DNA of 64,000 bases from the NCBI GenBank assembly GCA_001970955.1, contig MPUH01000210.1, positions 1 to 64,000 of the forward strand. The letters are read 5' to 3'. Of the stretch, positions 10,759 through 21,149 are shown in pieces (position 1 is the stretch's first letter; each line of letters starts with the position of its first letter). This DNA comes from Stentor coeruleus (lineage: Eukaryota > Ciliophora > Heterotrichea > Heterotrichida > Stentoridae). Below the pieces are notes generated by a model, which worked only from the letters and a program-made list of their open reading frames with translations, was not told the DNA's origin and searched no databases. Made by a program: the position numbers and the translations under genes.

Positions 10759-13053
10759 ATGTCTCGAACTTTGACTATTTCAGCGGCATCAGGGAGGATA
10801 TTCAGTCAACGCCAAGCCCAAGACACAAAAGGCCACCTGTTAGTAATTGACTTTTCCACAAGCACTAACTCTTCAACATACTGTTCATCTTATCATATAA
10901 ATGCTCATGGTGACATTCTCACATCAGATTCTCGTGGCAACATCACTCATTTTTTATTACGTCAAAATCGATATTCCCAATATATAAAAAATATATCCCC
11001 ATGTTCATACATATATCAAACCTCAGAAGACACTTTAGCATTAATAAAAACAAAAGAACTTCACATATACAACACATCTGGTAAAAAGCTTAATGAATTC
11101 AAACAACATTATAGTTCAATAATTGGAGTAGACTTTAATGTTCATAAGCATCTTTTTTTAACTTATTCATCAGAAATTGCCATAATATGGGACACTTTAA
11201 CCTGGAAGGTAGTAAGAAATATGCGGTCTAAAGGGAATGCGTTTTTATGTATGCAGTTTTATCCTGATGGGAACTCGATTTTGACGAATTTCGATGATGG
11301 GAAACTTTATATGTGGAGATTAAGTGATAATAAACTAGAAAACCAATTCGCTTTTAGTGATGTTGTGAGATTTACACTGAGTTATGAAGGAGATTGTGTA
11401 TATGGGATTGGGAAAAAAGGGCAGATTATTGTATGGAGGATTGAAGATACTAGTAAAATATCCCAAATCATCCAGACAATACCTGGGACTACAGACTTAG
11501 TTCAAATAAAAAGTACAAATGAAAAATTATATGCTATTGGGAATAACGGGAGGTTTTATGCTATAAATACTAAACTATGGAGAGTCGAGTATGAACTTCA
11601 GCTTGGTTTGCAAATAATACAATCTTTTGATGTGAAATTAGATAAACTTGCCTTAGGGACGAATAAAGGACTAGTTTATGTTTACGAACTCAATGTTTTG
11701 AATGAAAAAAATGCTCTTGAATGCCAACAAAAAATAGCTCATGGCCTTGAAGAAAATCTTGCATATACAATACTTAATGTTCAGGAACCTGATGAAAGAG
11801 AAATGTTTGAAGAAGCAGACTCACAGCCTAGTCTTATGTCAAAAGAAGATATTGTGTTTACTAAAATTGGAAGAGAATATGTGAAAACACCTATAGGAAG
11901 TAATGATACTATAAGCACAATAAGCCAAGAAAACAAATGTCAGCATGATTTGTTTAAGAAAATATTCGGAGTTGCGAAAATGACCCCACATGAAACTTCT
12001 ATTAAGCATTGCAATCTTAAGAAAATCTTCCAAGTCAAAGGTGAGTATCCTGAGAAATATCGAGGGCTTATATGGCGATTTATGTTACAATTACCTAATA
12101 ATGTCGATAGTTTTGCTGGGCTTTATAGCCGAGGAACACATCCTGACCTTATCACTTTGTTTCAAAATTTCAAAAAAACTAGTCAAAATGAGTTCAGTCG
12201 TACAGAACGTATAACTTCAGCTCTTTGTTATTGGAGTTCATTATTAGGGAAAGTAGATTATTTACCTCAACTTGTAAACAGTTTTGTAAAAGTGTTCCCA
12301 GGGGATGATTTAAGCGCTTTTGAATCAGTTATGGCTCTTATCCTTCATTGGATGCAACATTGGTTTGAATTTTTCCCAAATCCTCCTGTAGTTCTCATAG
12401 AAAGCATAAGTAACATTATAAAATTCCATGACAAAGAACTTTTTTTAAGACTGACGAATTGGATTGACTTAAATCAGACTATTTGGAAAATCCTCAGAAC
12501 TTTTTTAAATTCTGTTATTGCCCATGAAGATTGGGTTAAACTTATGGATTATATATTCACTGAATGGCAAAACCCAGAAACTTTTCTTTATGCTGTTGCT
12601 TGTTTTATATTGAATAATAAAAAAATATTAAAGTCAATGACAAATCCTGAAGATGTTGTTGATTTTTTTGAAAAGACAAGGAAAATTAATATTTTGAAAT
12701 TTGTTAAAATGATACAAGGAATACAGAATAATGCTGGAGCTGCTGTTGTAAGTTTTAATGTGTTTTTACCGATTTGTTATGGACAATATCCACTTTTTAC
12801 TGCGTATCCACAGTATAAGATACAGACGAAAGAGGAAATGGCAGAGGAGATTTTGAGGGATATGGAGGAAAAAGATATGGTTAGAAGATATAATATTGCT
12901 TTACAAGAGAAGGTTAAAGGGTTAGCTAAGACGCAGACGGATATTGCTATTAGGACGAAAAATTTGATGATGAGTGATGAGGATGTTATTGAAGGGTATC
13001 ATAAAGAACTTTTACAGAGAAAGGCTTATTTAGCTAATACGATAAATAATTAG
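10759..13053 (+). CDS. WD40 + TBC domain protein, TBC1D31 (WDR67) homologue
   Basis: The protein has 764 residues. The first ~310 form WD40-type beta-propeller repeats (for example the tract near residue 145 with AIIWDTLTWKVV, and LYMWRLSDN). A TBC domain follows at about 420-650, including KYRGLIWRF and HWMQHWFEFFPNPP. The latter strongly recalls the vertebrate TBC1D31 tract with HW.EYFPNPP and FHDKEL. The Rab-GAP catalytic IxxDxxR and YxQ motifs are absent, as in TBC1D31, so it is probably not an active GAP. A charged coiled-coil tail ends the protein. TBC1D31 is a centriolar-satellite and ciliary-base scaffold in animals, which suits a ciliate. It is shorter than the human protein (about 1,066 residues). 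No intron is visible. Confidence 0.85.
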   Translation: MSRTLTISAASGRIFSQRQAQDTKGHLLVIDFSTSTNSSTYCSSYHINAHGDILTSDSRGNITHFLLRQNRYSQYIKNISPCSYIYQTSEDTLALIKTKELHIYNTSGKKLNEFKQHYSSIIGVDFNVHKHLFLTYSSEIAIIWDTLTWKVVRNMRSKGNAFLCMQFYPDGNSILTNFDDGKLYMWRLSDNKLENQFAFSDVVRFTLSYEGDCVYGIGKKGQIIVWRIEDTSKISQIIQTIPGTTDLVQIKSTNEKLYAIGNNGRFYAINTKLWRVEYELQLGLQIIQSFDVKLDKLALGTNKGLVYVYELNVLNEKNALECQQKIAHGLEENLAYTILNVQEPDEREMFEEADSQPSLMSKEDIVFTKIGREYVKTPIGSNDTISTISQENKCQHDLFKKIFGVAKMTPHETSIKHCNLKKIFQVKGEYPEKYRGLIWRFMLQLPNNVDSFAGLYSRGTHPDLITLFQNFKKTSQNEFSRTERITSALCYWSSLLGKVDYLPQLVNSFVKVFPGDDLSAFESVMALILHWMQHWFEFFPNPPVVLIESISNIIKFHDKELFLRLTNWIDLNQTIWKILRTFLNSVIAHEDWVKLMDYIFTEWQNPETFLYAVACFILNNKKILKSMTNPEDVVDFFEKTRKINILKFVKMIQGIQNNAGAAVVSFNVFLPICYGQYPLFTAYPQYKIQTKEEMAEEILRDMEEKDMVRRYNIALQEKVKGLAKTQTDIAIRTKNLMMSDEDVIEGYHKELLQRKAYLANTINN

Positions 13054-13368
13054 AAATTATGATAATTGTTTGTTAAATAATAGTTGAAATTATTATAACT
13101 TTTTGACTAACCACATAATCATGATGTTATTGAAGAATATTGTAATGGTGTTTATAATCCTTTTTAGCTAAAATATAAACAATCATAAGAAAAATACTCA
13201 CCCCTCATCATCATTAAAAAATAAAAACATATACTTAAACTCTTCATATAATTCACATATACAAAACTAAATTTTATTTCAAAATAAAAACTATATTCCA
13301 TAATTTCACATTAATCCTCCTCCATATTACTATTATTACAAAACTCTCCACTTATTATAATATCCAAA
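13054..13368. other. short intergenic region
   Basis: This 315-bp AT-rich spacer separates two plus-strand genes. The last 180 bases are A/C-rich and carry TATAAT at 13356-13361, eight bases before the ATG at 13369. Nothing else was seen. Confidence 0.55.
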
Positions 13369-14211
13369 ATGTTCTTTCACAAAAATCGCCTAGTCCGCTG
13401 TGTATACTCTTTACCAGTCCTCATTGTTTACTTTATAAGTTTTATGAACATGGTATTCCTCCATAAAGGATACCTTGACCAAAATCCCCAAGATGATTAC
13501 GCAATGATTAAATGTCTTATAGTTTACTTTGCTACTATAACAGGAGTCATAGCGCTTACAAAAACTGCTATTACCGAGCCTGGTGAAGTACCTTTACAAT
13601 TTGATTTATTAGAAGAAAGTTTTAAAGAATCATTGAATACAGAAGATTATGGCATAGAAAGATATCATGCTACAGTTACTTATTGTAGAAAATGTGATAG
13701 GAATAGACCTGTTAGAGCTCATCATTGTATTTTGTGTAATAAATGCATTATGAGGATGGATCATCATTGCCCTTGGGTTGGGAATTGTGTAGGGATTTAT
13801 AATTATAGGACTTTTGTTCAACTTGTTTTATATGCTTGGATTTCTACATCTTTTGTTGCAGGAGCGTGTGGAGAGATTTTGCTTCGGGAAGATGGACAGA
13901 CTGATAATTGGAATTTCGCTGGGTTTGTTGTTAGTTGGGCTTTGTTTGTCATGACAGCTATGTTGACAGTATATCATTTGTGGATGATTTGTGAAAACTC
14001 AAATACTATTGAGCTTACTTTTCATAAGCATTACAACCTATTCAACTTTGGCTCTCTGACGAATTTCCAACAAATTTTCGGCCCTCCAGGTCTCCACTAC
14101 ATCTTGCCAATTGAATTCTCCCTAAATCCAGAAGCAGGTTTTATCTATCCAATAAAACTTGAAAACCTCAAAGGTGAAACAGTTTATTTTACTAACAAAG
14201 TATTAATCTAA
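13369..14211 (+). CDS. DHHC-type protein S-acyltransferase (palmitoyltransferase)
   Basis: The protein has 280 residues. Two N-terminal membrane segments (about 10-32 and 46-66) are followed by the cysteine-rich DHHC domain (about 103-150). That domain has zinc-binding Cys/His spacing YCRKC..., HHCILCNKCI and the catalytic D131-H-H-C134, then PWVGNCVG. Two more membrane segments lie at about 152-168 and 182-205. After them come a TTxE-like motif (NTIE) and NFQQIFGP, matching the usual N..Q.FG box. The family transfers fatty acyl groups to cytosolic cysteines on endomembranes or the cell surface. All catalytic residues are present. It pairs functionally with the ABHD17-like hydrolase at 56923-57651. 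Confidence 0.93.
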   Translation: MFFHKNRLVRCVYSLPVLIVYFISFMNMVFLHKGYLDQNPQDDYAMIKCLIVYFATITGVIALTKTAITEPGEVPLQFDLLEESFKESLNTEDYGIERYHATVTYCRKCDRNRPVRAHHCILCNKCIMRMDHHCPWVGNCVGIYNYRTFVQLVLYAWISTSFVAGACGEILLREDGQTDNWNFAGFVVSWALFVMTAMLTVYHLWMICENSNTIELTFHKHYNLFNFGSLTNFQQIFGPPGLHYILPIEFSLNPEAGFIYPIKLENLKGETVYFTNKVLI

Positions 14212-14610
14212 TCATCTAAAAAGTTTCATTTCTAAAATCAAATCCATCAACTTTTACTAAAATCATTTTCCTAATTTCTTTCAATCATAAAATAATAAAA
14301 CCTAAAATCTTTTTTTAAAACTTGTGTGCCAATATCCTTTAAAATATTTATAATCTAATTGTATTATCCTATGCTTTAATATATCATATTATTTCAACTA
14401 GTTGATTATTTTTTCAGTAACTTCTAATAATAATTGAATATTTTATTTGAAAAAATTCCTTTATATTTTCGTATTTTTTTATGTAATTAGTTAGTGTCTA
14501 TGAGTTTTTGAGATTGATTATAGGTTTTTTGTTTAGAGAAAAAGTTGAGGTTTAGAAAAAAACTTATTGTTTAGGATATTATTTAGATACATATAGGCAT
14601 TTATGATTAG
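14212..14610. other. convergent intergenic region
   Basis: This region lies between the 3' end of the DHHC gene and the 3' end of the minus-strand unknown gene. The first 120 bases are A/C-rich and the last 140 are T/G-rich. This is the reverse of the flank polarity seen elsewhere in the window. No gene remnant was recognised. Confidence 0.5.
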
Positions 14611-15426
14611 CTAATTAGGATGCATGTAATTAGGTGGGTAGTAATATCTGACAATTGGGCAGTTTTGCCAGTATTCTAAAGGATACATTTCGTAGTAGCT
14701 TTGATTGATTATTTCTTGGACCTCATTATCCCAAGGTAAAGCGATGTTTGCGTAGTATTTTCTCATAGCCCAGCTTTTACCTCCAAGGGAGTTTATATCA
14801 AAAAACAACATTTCATTAAGCTCTTTATCATCAATATCTGTAGAAATGTCTGTAGAAATATCACTTTTTATTTCTACAAAAAACTTCTCGCAATCAAACC
14901 AAGGCTCTTCAATTTGCTTAGTTTTCTTTTTCTTCTTTTTTTTTTTAGCTTCAGGTTCCAGGATTTCTTTAGCAGCTTTATCAGCAAGTTTGCTAAGTCT
15001 TTGATAATAAAGTGTAAGAAAAGCTTGCTCAATAATTTTACACATCGCAAACTGGAAAGCTTCCCATGTTTTAAATTCAGAATCAAGTAATTTGATATAA
15101 TCATTTGAGTCAAGATAAAGAGTTTTTTTTCCTTGAATAAATTGTGGATATTTATCTTGGAGCATGGATATAAGTTTCTGACCTTTGAGAAGCCCTGGTT
15201 TTATTTGCATACATATCGGTTCAGTCCAATAGGTGTCAATACTTTCAAGAATTTCATAGGAAGTTTTTGTTGTGTTGTTCGCGGCAAGAACTAAACTTGT
15301 GTTGATGCAGTTTACTAAAGCTATCAAGTTACTGTCCTTGAACGTTAGTAATTCTTTCCGAATCTCTACTGATGCGCTAAGCCAAGTCTTAATAACTTCA
15401 GTTTTCTCGTAGCAAACATTTAACAT
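14611..15426 (-). CDS. hypothetical protein, 271 residues
   Basis: I do not recognise a family. The protein is mostly helical and soluble in appearance. It has a run of eight to nine lysines near residue 166 followed by acidic sequence, a short DIST repeat (DISTDISTDID), and a Tyr/Trp/Pro-rich C-terminus (YPLEYWQNC, YYYPPNYMHP). No signal peptide or membrane segment is visible. The gene is credible because the ORF is intact, the composition is protein-like, and TATAATG overlaps the start codon (15424-15430). It is divergent from the SWEET-like gene with only 37 bp between the start codons. Confidence 0.7.
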   Translation of the reverse strand: MLNVCYEKTEVIKTWLSASVEIRKELLTFKDSNLIALVNCINTSLVLAANNTTKTSYEILESIDTYWTEPICMQIKPGLLKGQKLISMLQDKYPQFIQGKKTLYLDSNDYIKLLDSEFKTWEAFQFAMCKIIEQAFLTLYYQRLSKLADKAAKEILEPEAKKKKKKKKTKQIEEPWFDCEKFFVEIKSDISTDISTDIDDKELNEMLFFDINSLGGKSWAMRKYYANIALPWDNEVQEIINQSYYEMYPLEYWQNCPIVRYYYPPNYMHPN

Positions 15427-15430
15427 TATA
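15426..15430 (-). promoter_or_regulatory. TATAA abutting the start codon
   Basis: TATAATG places a TATAA directly on the ATG at 15426. The same arrangement recurs at 28862 and 62204. It suggests a core promoter or initiator very close to the coding start and an extremely short 5' UTR. Confidence 0.4.
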
Positions 15431-15463
15431 GCTTCGCAATATTTAACACTAAAACATAAAACA

Positions 15464-16120
15464 ATGAAACATGAAAGGAAGCTTCATAATATAATTATGG
15501 ACTTTGACACTAATAATACTACTGTCGGACTGCTAAGTATTGCATTTTGTATCAATTCGGCTTGCTGTATATACCCAGCTTTGCAAATATTAGGAATCAG
15601 AAAGGATAACCAAAGTCAATCAGTTCAATATCAAGATCTTTTAGGAGCTTTTATTTCTATGAGTATCTGGCTTTGTGAATCAATTAGTAGCGGAGACTTT
15701 GATTCAATATTAGGGAATTTTATTGGTTTTGCTTTTTGCATTGTATGTTTGGTATCTTATTATTTTTTTTGTTTAAAATCTCCTAAAGTATTCCAACATA
15801 TAATTTTTATAAGCTGCCTTGTCTATATTTTCAGCTATCTCCCAAGCTATATTCTCAAAGCTGTGTGTTTTGGTAACTGTAATTATTATGCCCTTGGTTT
15901 ACTTGATAATATTACTCAAATAAGATTAGGACAAAGTATGCCACCAATTATCCCTATTTCTTCTATGCTAGATTACTGTAATTCAATAGGGTGGATAATT
16001 CTTGGCTTATTCTTAGGTGATATGTTTTTAATCATGACTTTTTTGCTAGGTTTTATTCTACATTCAGTGATTTTTACTTTCTATTTCTATAAGTTATATT
16101 CTAAGGCTAAAGATATTTAA
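15464..16120 (+). CDS. seven-helix membrane protein, SWEET/MtN3-like sugar transporter
   Basis: The 218-residue protein has about seven hydrophobic segments, the size and helix number of SWEET transporters (about 220-260). Two MtN3-like repeats can be traced. The first is near residues 38-105 (LQILGIRKDNQSQSVQYQDL, then IWLCES and DSILGNFIG). The second is near 150-213 (MPPIIPISSMLDYCNSIGW, then GLFLGDMFLI). Both share Pro or polar start, small-residue helix, W, acidic residue and G positions of the family. SWEETs move sugars down their gradient across plasma or vacuolar membranes. The match is by pattern only, and conserved family residues are diverged, so a PQ-loop protein of another type is possible. 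An internal ATG at 15494 could also serve as the start. Confidence 0.6.
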   Translation: MKHERKLHNIIMDFDTNNTTVGLLSIAFCINSACCIYPALQILGIRKDNQSQSVQYQDLLGAFISMSIWLCESISSGDFDSILGNFIGFAFCIVCLVSYYFFCLKSPKVFQHIIFISCLVYIFSYLPSYILKAVCFGNCNYYALGLLDNITQIRLGQSMPPIIPISSMLDYCNSIGWIILGLFLGDMFLIMTFLLGFILHSVIFTFYFYKLYSKAKDI

Positions 16121-17151
16121 TTTAGGAAATCTATAGTCTATCAAAAGTAATCTATAATAATATATCAATTAAACTAAGCAAAATTATTTTAGGAAAATAG
16201 ATTTTATTTATTATGATTGAAACAAAATATTATAGTATACGAAACTTCATAAAAATTTTCAAGACAAACAGAAAAATAAAAGCTATTTTTTTGATTTTAA
16301 AGGAAAATATTTAGACCTCATTAAACTGCTTAACAGAAAATATTAGCTAAGTTTATATTAAAACTTTTGCTAAGTTTTGACACAAATATAAACTTGATTT
16401 ATTAAAAAAAACTTAACTTAGTTCATGATGCAAAGATAAATTTAGACTATTTTCAAAAAATATTTAAGTTTTTAAATTATAAAATGAAGCAAAACTATAT
16501 TTTTAATAGAAAGTTTCAATTAGTATTTTTATAGTTTATTAACAAGTGCAAATTATGTGAACTGTTACTAGTTTTAAAAGTATTTATAAAAACTCATATA
16601 TAAAAGAATTTATTTTTATATAAGACTTTAATGATTGTTAAAATATAAAGTTTATTAAGTTGTTTAATGTGAATATTTTAGCAAATACGTAAAAGTATCG
16701 CTAAATTTGCTTTGAAGAATCTTAGAATATATAAACCTCTTAGGCTAAGAATTTTTTTAAAGCAAAAGTGGTATTATTTTTTAAAATTTATTCAAACTGC
16801 AGATAGCTTTTGAATGAAGGATTTTAGTTATTTGTCTTTATAAAAGAAAATCATTAAGCTTTTCTATATGATAGTACCANATAGCTTTTGAATGAAGGAT
16901 TTTAGTTATTTGTCTTTATAAAAGAAAATCATTAAGCTTTTCTATATGATAGTACCATAAAATATTCTAATAACTAAGTACAAAGATGCATTTATTCTAT
17001 AAAATTAAGAAACAAAAAAGGCAAATTTTCAATGAAAAATTGAATTTAAAGCTATAAAAACTTAATTTTACAAGACCCACAACTAATTATAATTCATACA
17101 ATTCGAGTTTTCTACCATTCCTGAAAAGTAAATATTTTCATACTTAAATCA
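16121..17151. other. AT-rich spacer, left edge of a segmental duplication
   Basis: From about 16735 the sequence is homologous to 22230-22575, upstream of the paralogous surface-protein gene. Shared tracts include AAGATGCATTTATTCTATAAA. The part from 16121 to about 16700 is AT-rich with no recognised feature. A single N at 16880 lies between two identical 77-bp copies. Confidence 0.6.
16803..16957. repeat. identical 77-bp direct copies around a single N
   Basis: 16803-16879 and 16881-16957 are the same 77 bases. The paralogous region near 22290-22370 has only one copy. An unmerged contig overlap is the simplest reading. Confidence 0.85.
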
Positions 17152-19865
17152 ATGCATAATATAATCATACAAAGTGCTTATAATAAAAATATGCTAATCG
17201 CCTTCATGACTTTTGCTATTACTATAATTTCATGCAGCTCTGAGTTTTTGTATGACCAAAATGATAATTCAACAGAAACTCTTACTGCTTGCACTAATGA
17301 TAATACTGACAACCATAAAATGCGAGAGCTTGGAAGTATAAGCATTAATATAAACAATGTTATTACGGACTATAAAGATATTTCATTTAATTGGATAACA
17401 TTTAAAGATATTGAAAGTATTGAGGGTACACTTGAATTCGATAGCAGCGGTATTTCTTTATGCGACTTAACTTTTGATGGTAGTATTACTATTAATCAAA
17501 TGGAAATTTCTTCATTGGATAATCTGAGTATAAAAGCTCAGAAAAAGTCTAGTTTTAGATTGGTAGATGTCGTTTTTAAAGAAAAATTCAATTTAAGCAG
17601 CAGTAAAAATGTGCTAATTTATATTGAAAACACTAATTTTCAAGATAATTCATACAAAGTAACTCTTGAAGCTAAGTTTTTGCAATCAAATAGTCAGCTT
17701 GAATTGTTTAGTTCTAATGAAATAAAATTTTCAAGTATTTATAAAAATGAAACTTTTTCTTTATATCAAGTAACATCAAATGTGCCTGTTTACTTTGAAG
17801 GAGAAAATGGGAATTTTACTGTTAATAGCATATTATTAAATGGCTGTAACTATAATAAGCCAATATTTGAACTAAATAATAACAGTTCTGCTATTATAAA
17901 CTTAAGCTCTTTTACTGATAATATTATGAATAAATCATACTTTAAAATGGTTGATAGTTCACTAACAATTAATTCAAGTATTATAAAATCACAAGAATTC
18001 AATATGAGTTTAATTGAAGCAGTTAATTCTGAGATCATTATAATTCTTAGCGAAGTAAAAGTTCCTTTTAATAATCCACCATTGGATATGAAAAATTCAA
18101 CGTTTTCAATATATAATTCATCATTTTCTCAATGTAACAATGTTAATCTTTTTATAGAATATGAATATTTACCAAATAACGTAGAGTTTATAGAAACCCC
18201 AATAGGCGACTGTAAATGGGAGAGTGAAGTTGACCGTGTGTATCTTTGCAAAAATTCTAATAAAGATTGTGGTGTAAAACTTCCAGTCACTTGCCCTAAT
18301 GGAGAAATTAACATAAATGGATGTCGTAAATGCAGTGATACAACATTTTCAGTTGATTATTTTAACCTAAAGACTTGTTTTGAATGCCCAACTGGCTTAG
18401 CTAAATGTTATAATAATACATTAAAGCCAGATAAAGGAATATGGCATGAACCTGAACTTGAATTTTCACTTATATTCAGACCTTGTCTTGAACCTACTGC
18501 TTGCATAGGAACCAGACTTGGAAAATACAAAGGAATTTACAATACAAAATGCTCTAGTTTATATAAAGGTAGATTTTGTCATTCTTGTACTACAAATACT
18601 ACTAAAACTGGTTTACATAAATGCTCTTTATGTCCAGAAAATTATATCAATGCACTAATCCTCATAGCTTTAATTGCTATGACAACTTTGATTGCTTATT
18701 ATATGATCAAGACTACTGTGAGTTCAGCATTTATACCAGAAGAAATGTATTCAATGTGTATTAAAATTTTTGTCAATTGCTTCCAAGTTATCTATCTTTG
18801 TCTTCAATACAAGTTCAAATGGCCAGATAAAGTTAAGAGTCTAACAGTAACAAATGAAAATGATGATGGAGGAAGTGCAACAGCAAATTATTTTTTCTCT
18901 TTGAAATGCTTATTTAACTCTCATTAACAAATGAAAATGATGATGGAGGAAGTGCAACAGCAAATTATTTTTTCTCTTTGAAATGCTTATTTAACTCTCA
19001 TTTAGATTACGAGAATAAAATTTCTGAGGAGGACTTGTTTTATTACAGAGTATATTTCATGATGGTTTTGCCTATACTTTTATATATTGCATCATGGATA
19101 TGTTATGGACTACTTAAATTTACAGCAAGAAATATCTACTTAAAGTTTTATAGAACTACGATTTTTACAGTCTCATTTGTATTAGCATACCCATTTATAC
19201 TTACTTATTTATTCTCGCCTTTTGCATGCATGTCTTTAATAAATGGAAAACCTGAAAATTTCGATGAGCATGTCAATAAAAACGATTATCCTCAATATCT
19301 TATAGAAAACAGGAACATAGAATGCAACTTTGAACATTATAAAAAAATTAAATTCGCTGCACTTTTTGGTATTATTATATGGGGAGCTGTAGTACCTGGA
19401 TATATATTCTATCAAATCTATAAAAAAAAGGAAAGCCTCTTTGAATTCAAAGTTAAAATCAAATACGGTTTTTTGTTCAACGGTTATTTGAATTCAAGTT
19501 ACTATTGGGAATTTATTATCCTATCCAAAAAATTAATAATCGTCTTTATAACTGTATTTATGGAAAGAGATTATGACTCCAGACTTCAATCGTTCCTTAT
19601 CATAGCATCGCTACTATTTTTTATGAATCTGCAAATTAACTTTAGACCTTATTTCAATGAGAAGCTTAACAATTTAGAATTATATGCATCGATAGTAGTG
19701 ATTATCACAGTTTTATTAAGTTTTATTTATGAAGAATTCAAAAACGAGTTTTCAATCGAATACATTCTGATTTCAGTTTTTAATATCATGAGGTCCGGAT
19801 TATTTATACTTTTTATACTTTTCACTTATTTCATGGTTTTCAAAAGGTTTAACCAAGCAAGATAG
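17152..19865 (+). CDS. cysteine-rich multi-pass surface protein, damaged paralog
   Basis: This is a paralog of 22576-25497. The frame runs to TAA at 18927 and resumes further on to TAG at 19865. The break is caused by a 77-bp exact tandem duplication (18849-18925 and 18926-19002). With a single copy the two parts join in frame to about 878 residues. The N-terminus has a signal peptide, then a Ser/Asn/Ile-rich, beta-helix-like ectodomain with many N-x-S/T sites, a cysteine-rich segment and about seven membrane segments. Compared with the intact paralog, about 95 C-terminal residues (the cytosolic tail) are missing: the frame ends shortly after FKRFNQAR. The 77-bp copy may be an assembly fault, but the tail loss looks real. 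Function would be as for the paralog. Confidence 0.8.
18849..19002 (+). repeat. exact 77-bp tandem duplication inside a gene
   Basis: Bases 18849-18925 are repeated immediately at 18926-19002 without an N between them. The copy length equals the one at the N at 16880. The paralog has one copy near 24286-24362. The duplication shifts the frame and creates the stop at 18925-18927. Confidence 0.85.
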
Positions 19866-20154
19866 GATAGGTTTAGTTTTTTTAATTTTAGTTTATTTTT
19901 AGATTATAGTTACAATACTAATCATCTGAAAGCACTTAAGTTCAATAAATCATTTTTTTATTATTAATAATTATTGTGAAAACACATATACAAACATTTT
20001 CTTATAATTTCGCTGCAACTAATTCCTCAGCAATACCAAAAATAATCCTAAATCTAAACCTACCTTAAAAGCATTATTTTATTTAAATTCCCATTTATTA
20101 AATTTTCGTAATCTTTTACGCATACCCTCTTCCTTCAAACTTAATCAATATTCA
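19866..20154. other. spacer between surface-protein gene and transposon
   Basis: The start (GATAGG...TTTAGTTTTTTT) matches the sequence just after the stop of the right-copy gene at about 25498. The end (AATATTCATT) matches about 25826-25836 in the right copy. It is therefore duplicated spacer with small rearrangements and holds no gene. Confidence 0.6.
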
Positions 20155-20158
20155 TTAA

Positions 20159-21106
20159 CCCCATCCAGCCCGAGGGAAGTTTTTTACTACCAGATATAAA
20201 AAAAAAAAATTTTAATTTTATTCATAACTTATTAACTATCTAAGTTTAAACACAATGATGCTCTAAATGATGAAAACATTTTTGATGAACTGGCCGTTTA
20301 CATTTGCTGCAATAATAAAGAGTTGAGCTTTTTACTTTTTTTTTTTTACATGGCCTGCAATCTCTTCTTTGACTTCCTTTTATCAATCCGATGTTAGAAT
20401 CAATCTCCGTAGGTAGATTTTCAAGAGTTTGTGCGAAACCTGAAAGGAAAGTTGCTAATTTCATACGAAAATCCAGGTTTGATGACTTTCTTTCAGTAGA
20501 ATTTTTGTAGAGAATAAAAGAATTATGAATGGACATTTCTACCAAATATATGAGGCAGTTTTTCCATTATTTATTGAATCGATGGGGATACTCATTTTGT
20601 CTGATGAATAGCATTTTAGCCAAGTTCCAATTGCTTTGAATCAGTTTCTTGTCATCGTTTGCTTTATTAGCTTACTGTCCCATAGCAAATTTACATTCCA
20701 GTGCATTCTAGCTTCAGGTAAACGAAGAATTCCCATCATAATGATAATTGCAAAATATCTTTTGATATCTTGGAGAGTAAGAGGTTCCCAAAGCCTGTCT
20801 TGTGGGGAAATGTTTATCTTTTTGGGAATTTTAGCATCATAATTTCAATTTGTGCAATCCCTTATAAAATCGAAACATTTTTCATCAAAAATTAAAGAAA
20901 AAAACTGTTCAGGCTCTTGCAATCCTTGAAGATAAGAATCAATCTGAAAGGGAAAGCAAGTTAGATTGATGTCGGCAGGTTATGGAGCATTCTCCGCCAT
21001 TTATCATGAGCTCTTGTAGTATTCCTTTGCACTACCGAGAAATGATCAGTGATCATTTTATTAACTAAAAAAAATTATCATCCCAAAATTCTCGGGCCGC
21101 AAAGGG
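20159..21106 (-). mobile_element. piggyBac-family DNA transposon relic, 948 bp, TTAA target duplications
   Basis: TTAA stands on both sides (20155-20158 and 21107-21110). The inner ends start CCC and share a GCCCGAG core: the left reads CCCCATCCAGCCCGAGG, the right, inverted, CCCTTTGCGGCCCGAG. That is the piggyBac signature. On the minus strand two transposase parts remain. About 20600-20900 reads WEPLTLQDIKRYFAIIIMMG and then ILRLPEARMHW, typical of the N-terminal part of the DDE_Tnp_1_7 domain, with an in-frame stop before it (DCTN then stop). 20246-20545 encodes the C-terminal end. The catalytic DDD core between them is missing. It is an internally deleted, non-autonomous copy. Confidence 0.88.
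20246..20545 (-). pseudogene. piggyBac transposase C-terminal fragment with zinc-binding cysteines
   Basis: The 99-residue frame starts SIHNSFILYKN, the usual piggyBac tract before the C-terminal region. It ends in a Cys/His cluster (CRPCKKKK, YYCSKCKRPVHQKCF, HHLEHHC), the RING-like cysteine-rich domain that piggyBac transposases use to bind their ends. It is a fragment within the relic element, and the upstream catalytic region has been deleted. It is not expected to be active. Confidence 0.85.
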
Positions 21107-21149
21107 TTAACCATACTATCTTCTCATAGTCAAAAACTAAATTTTTATA

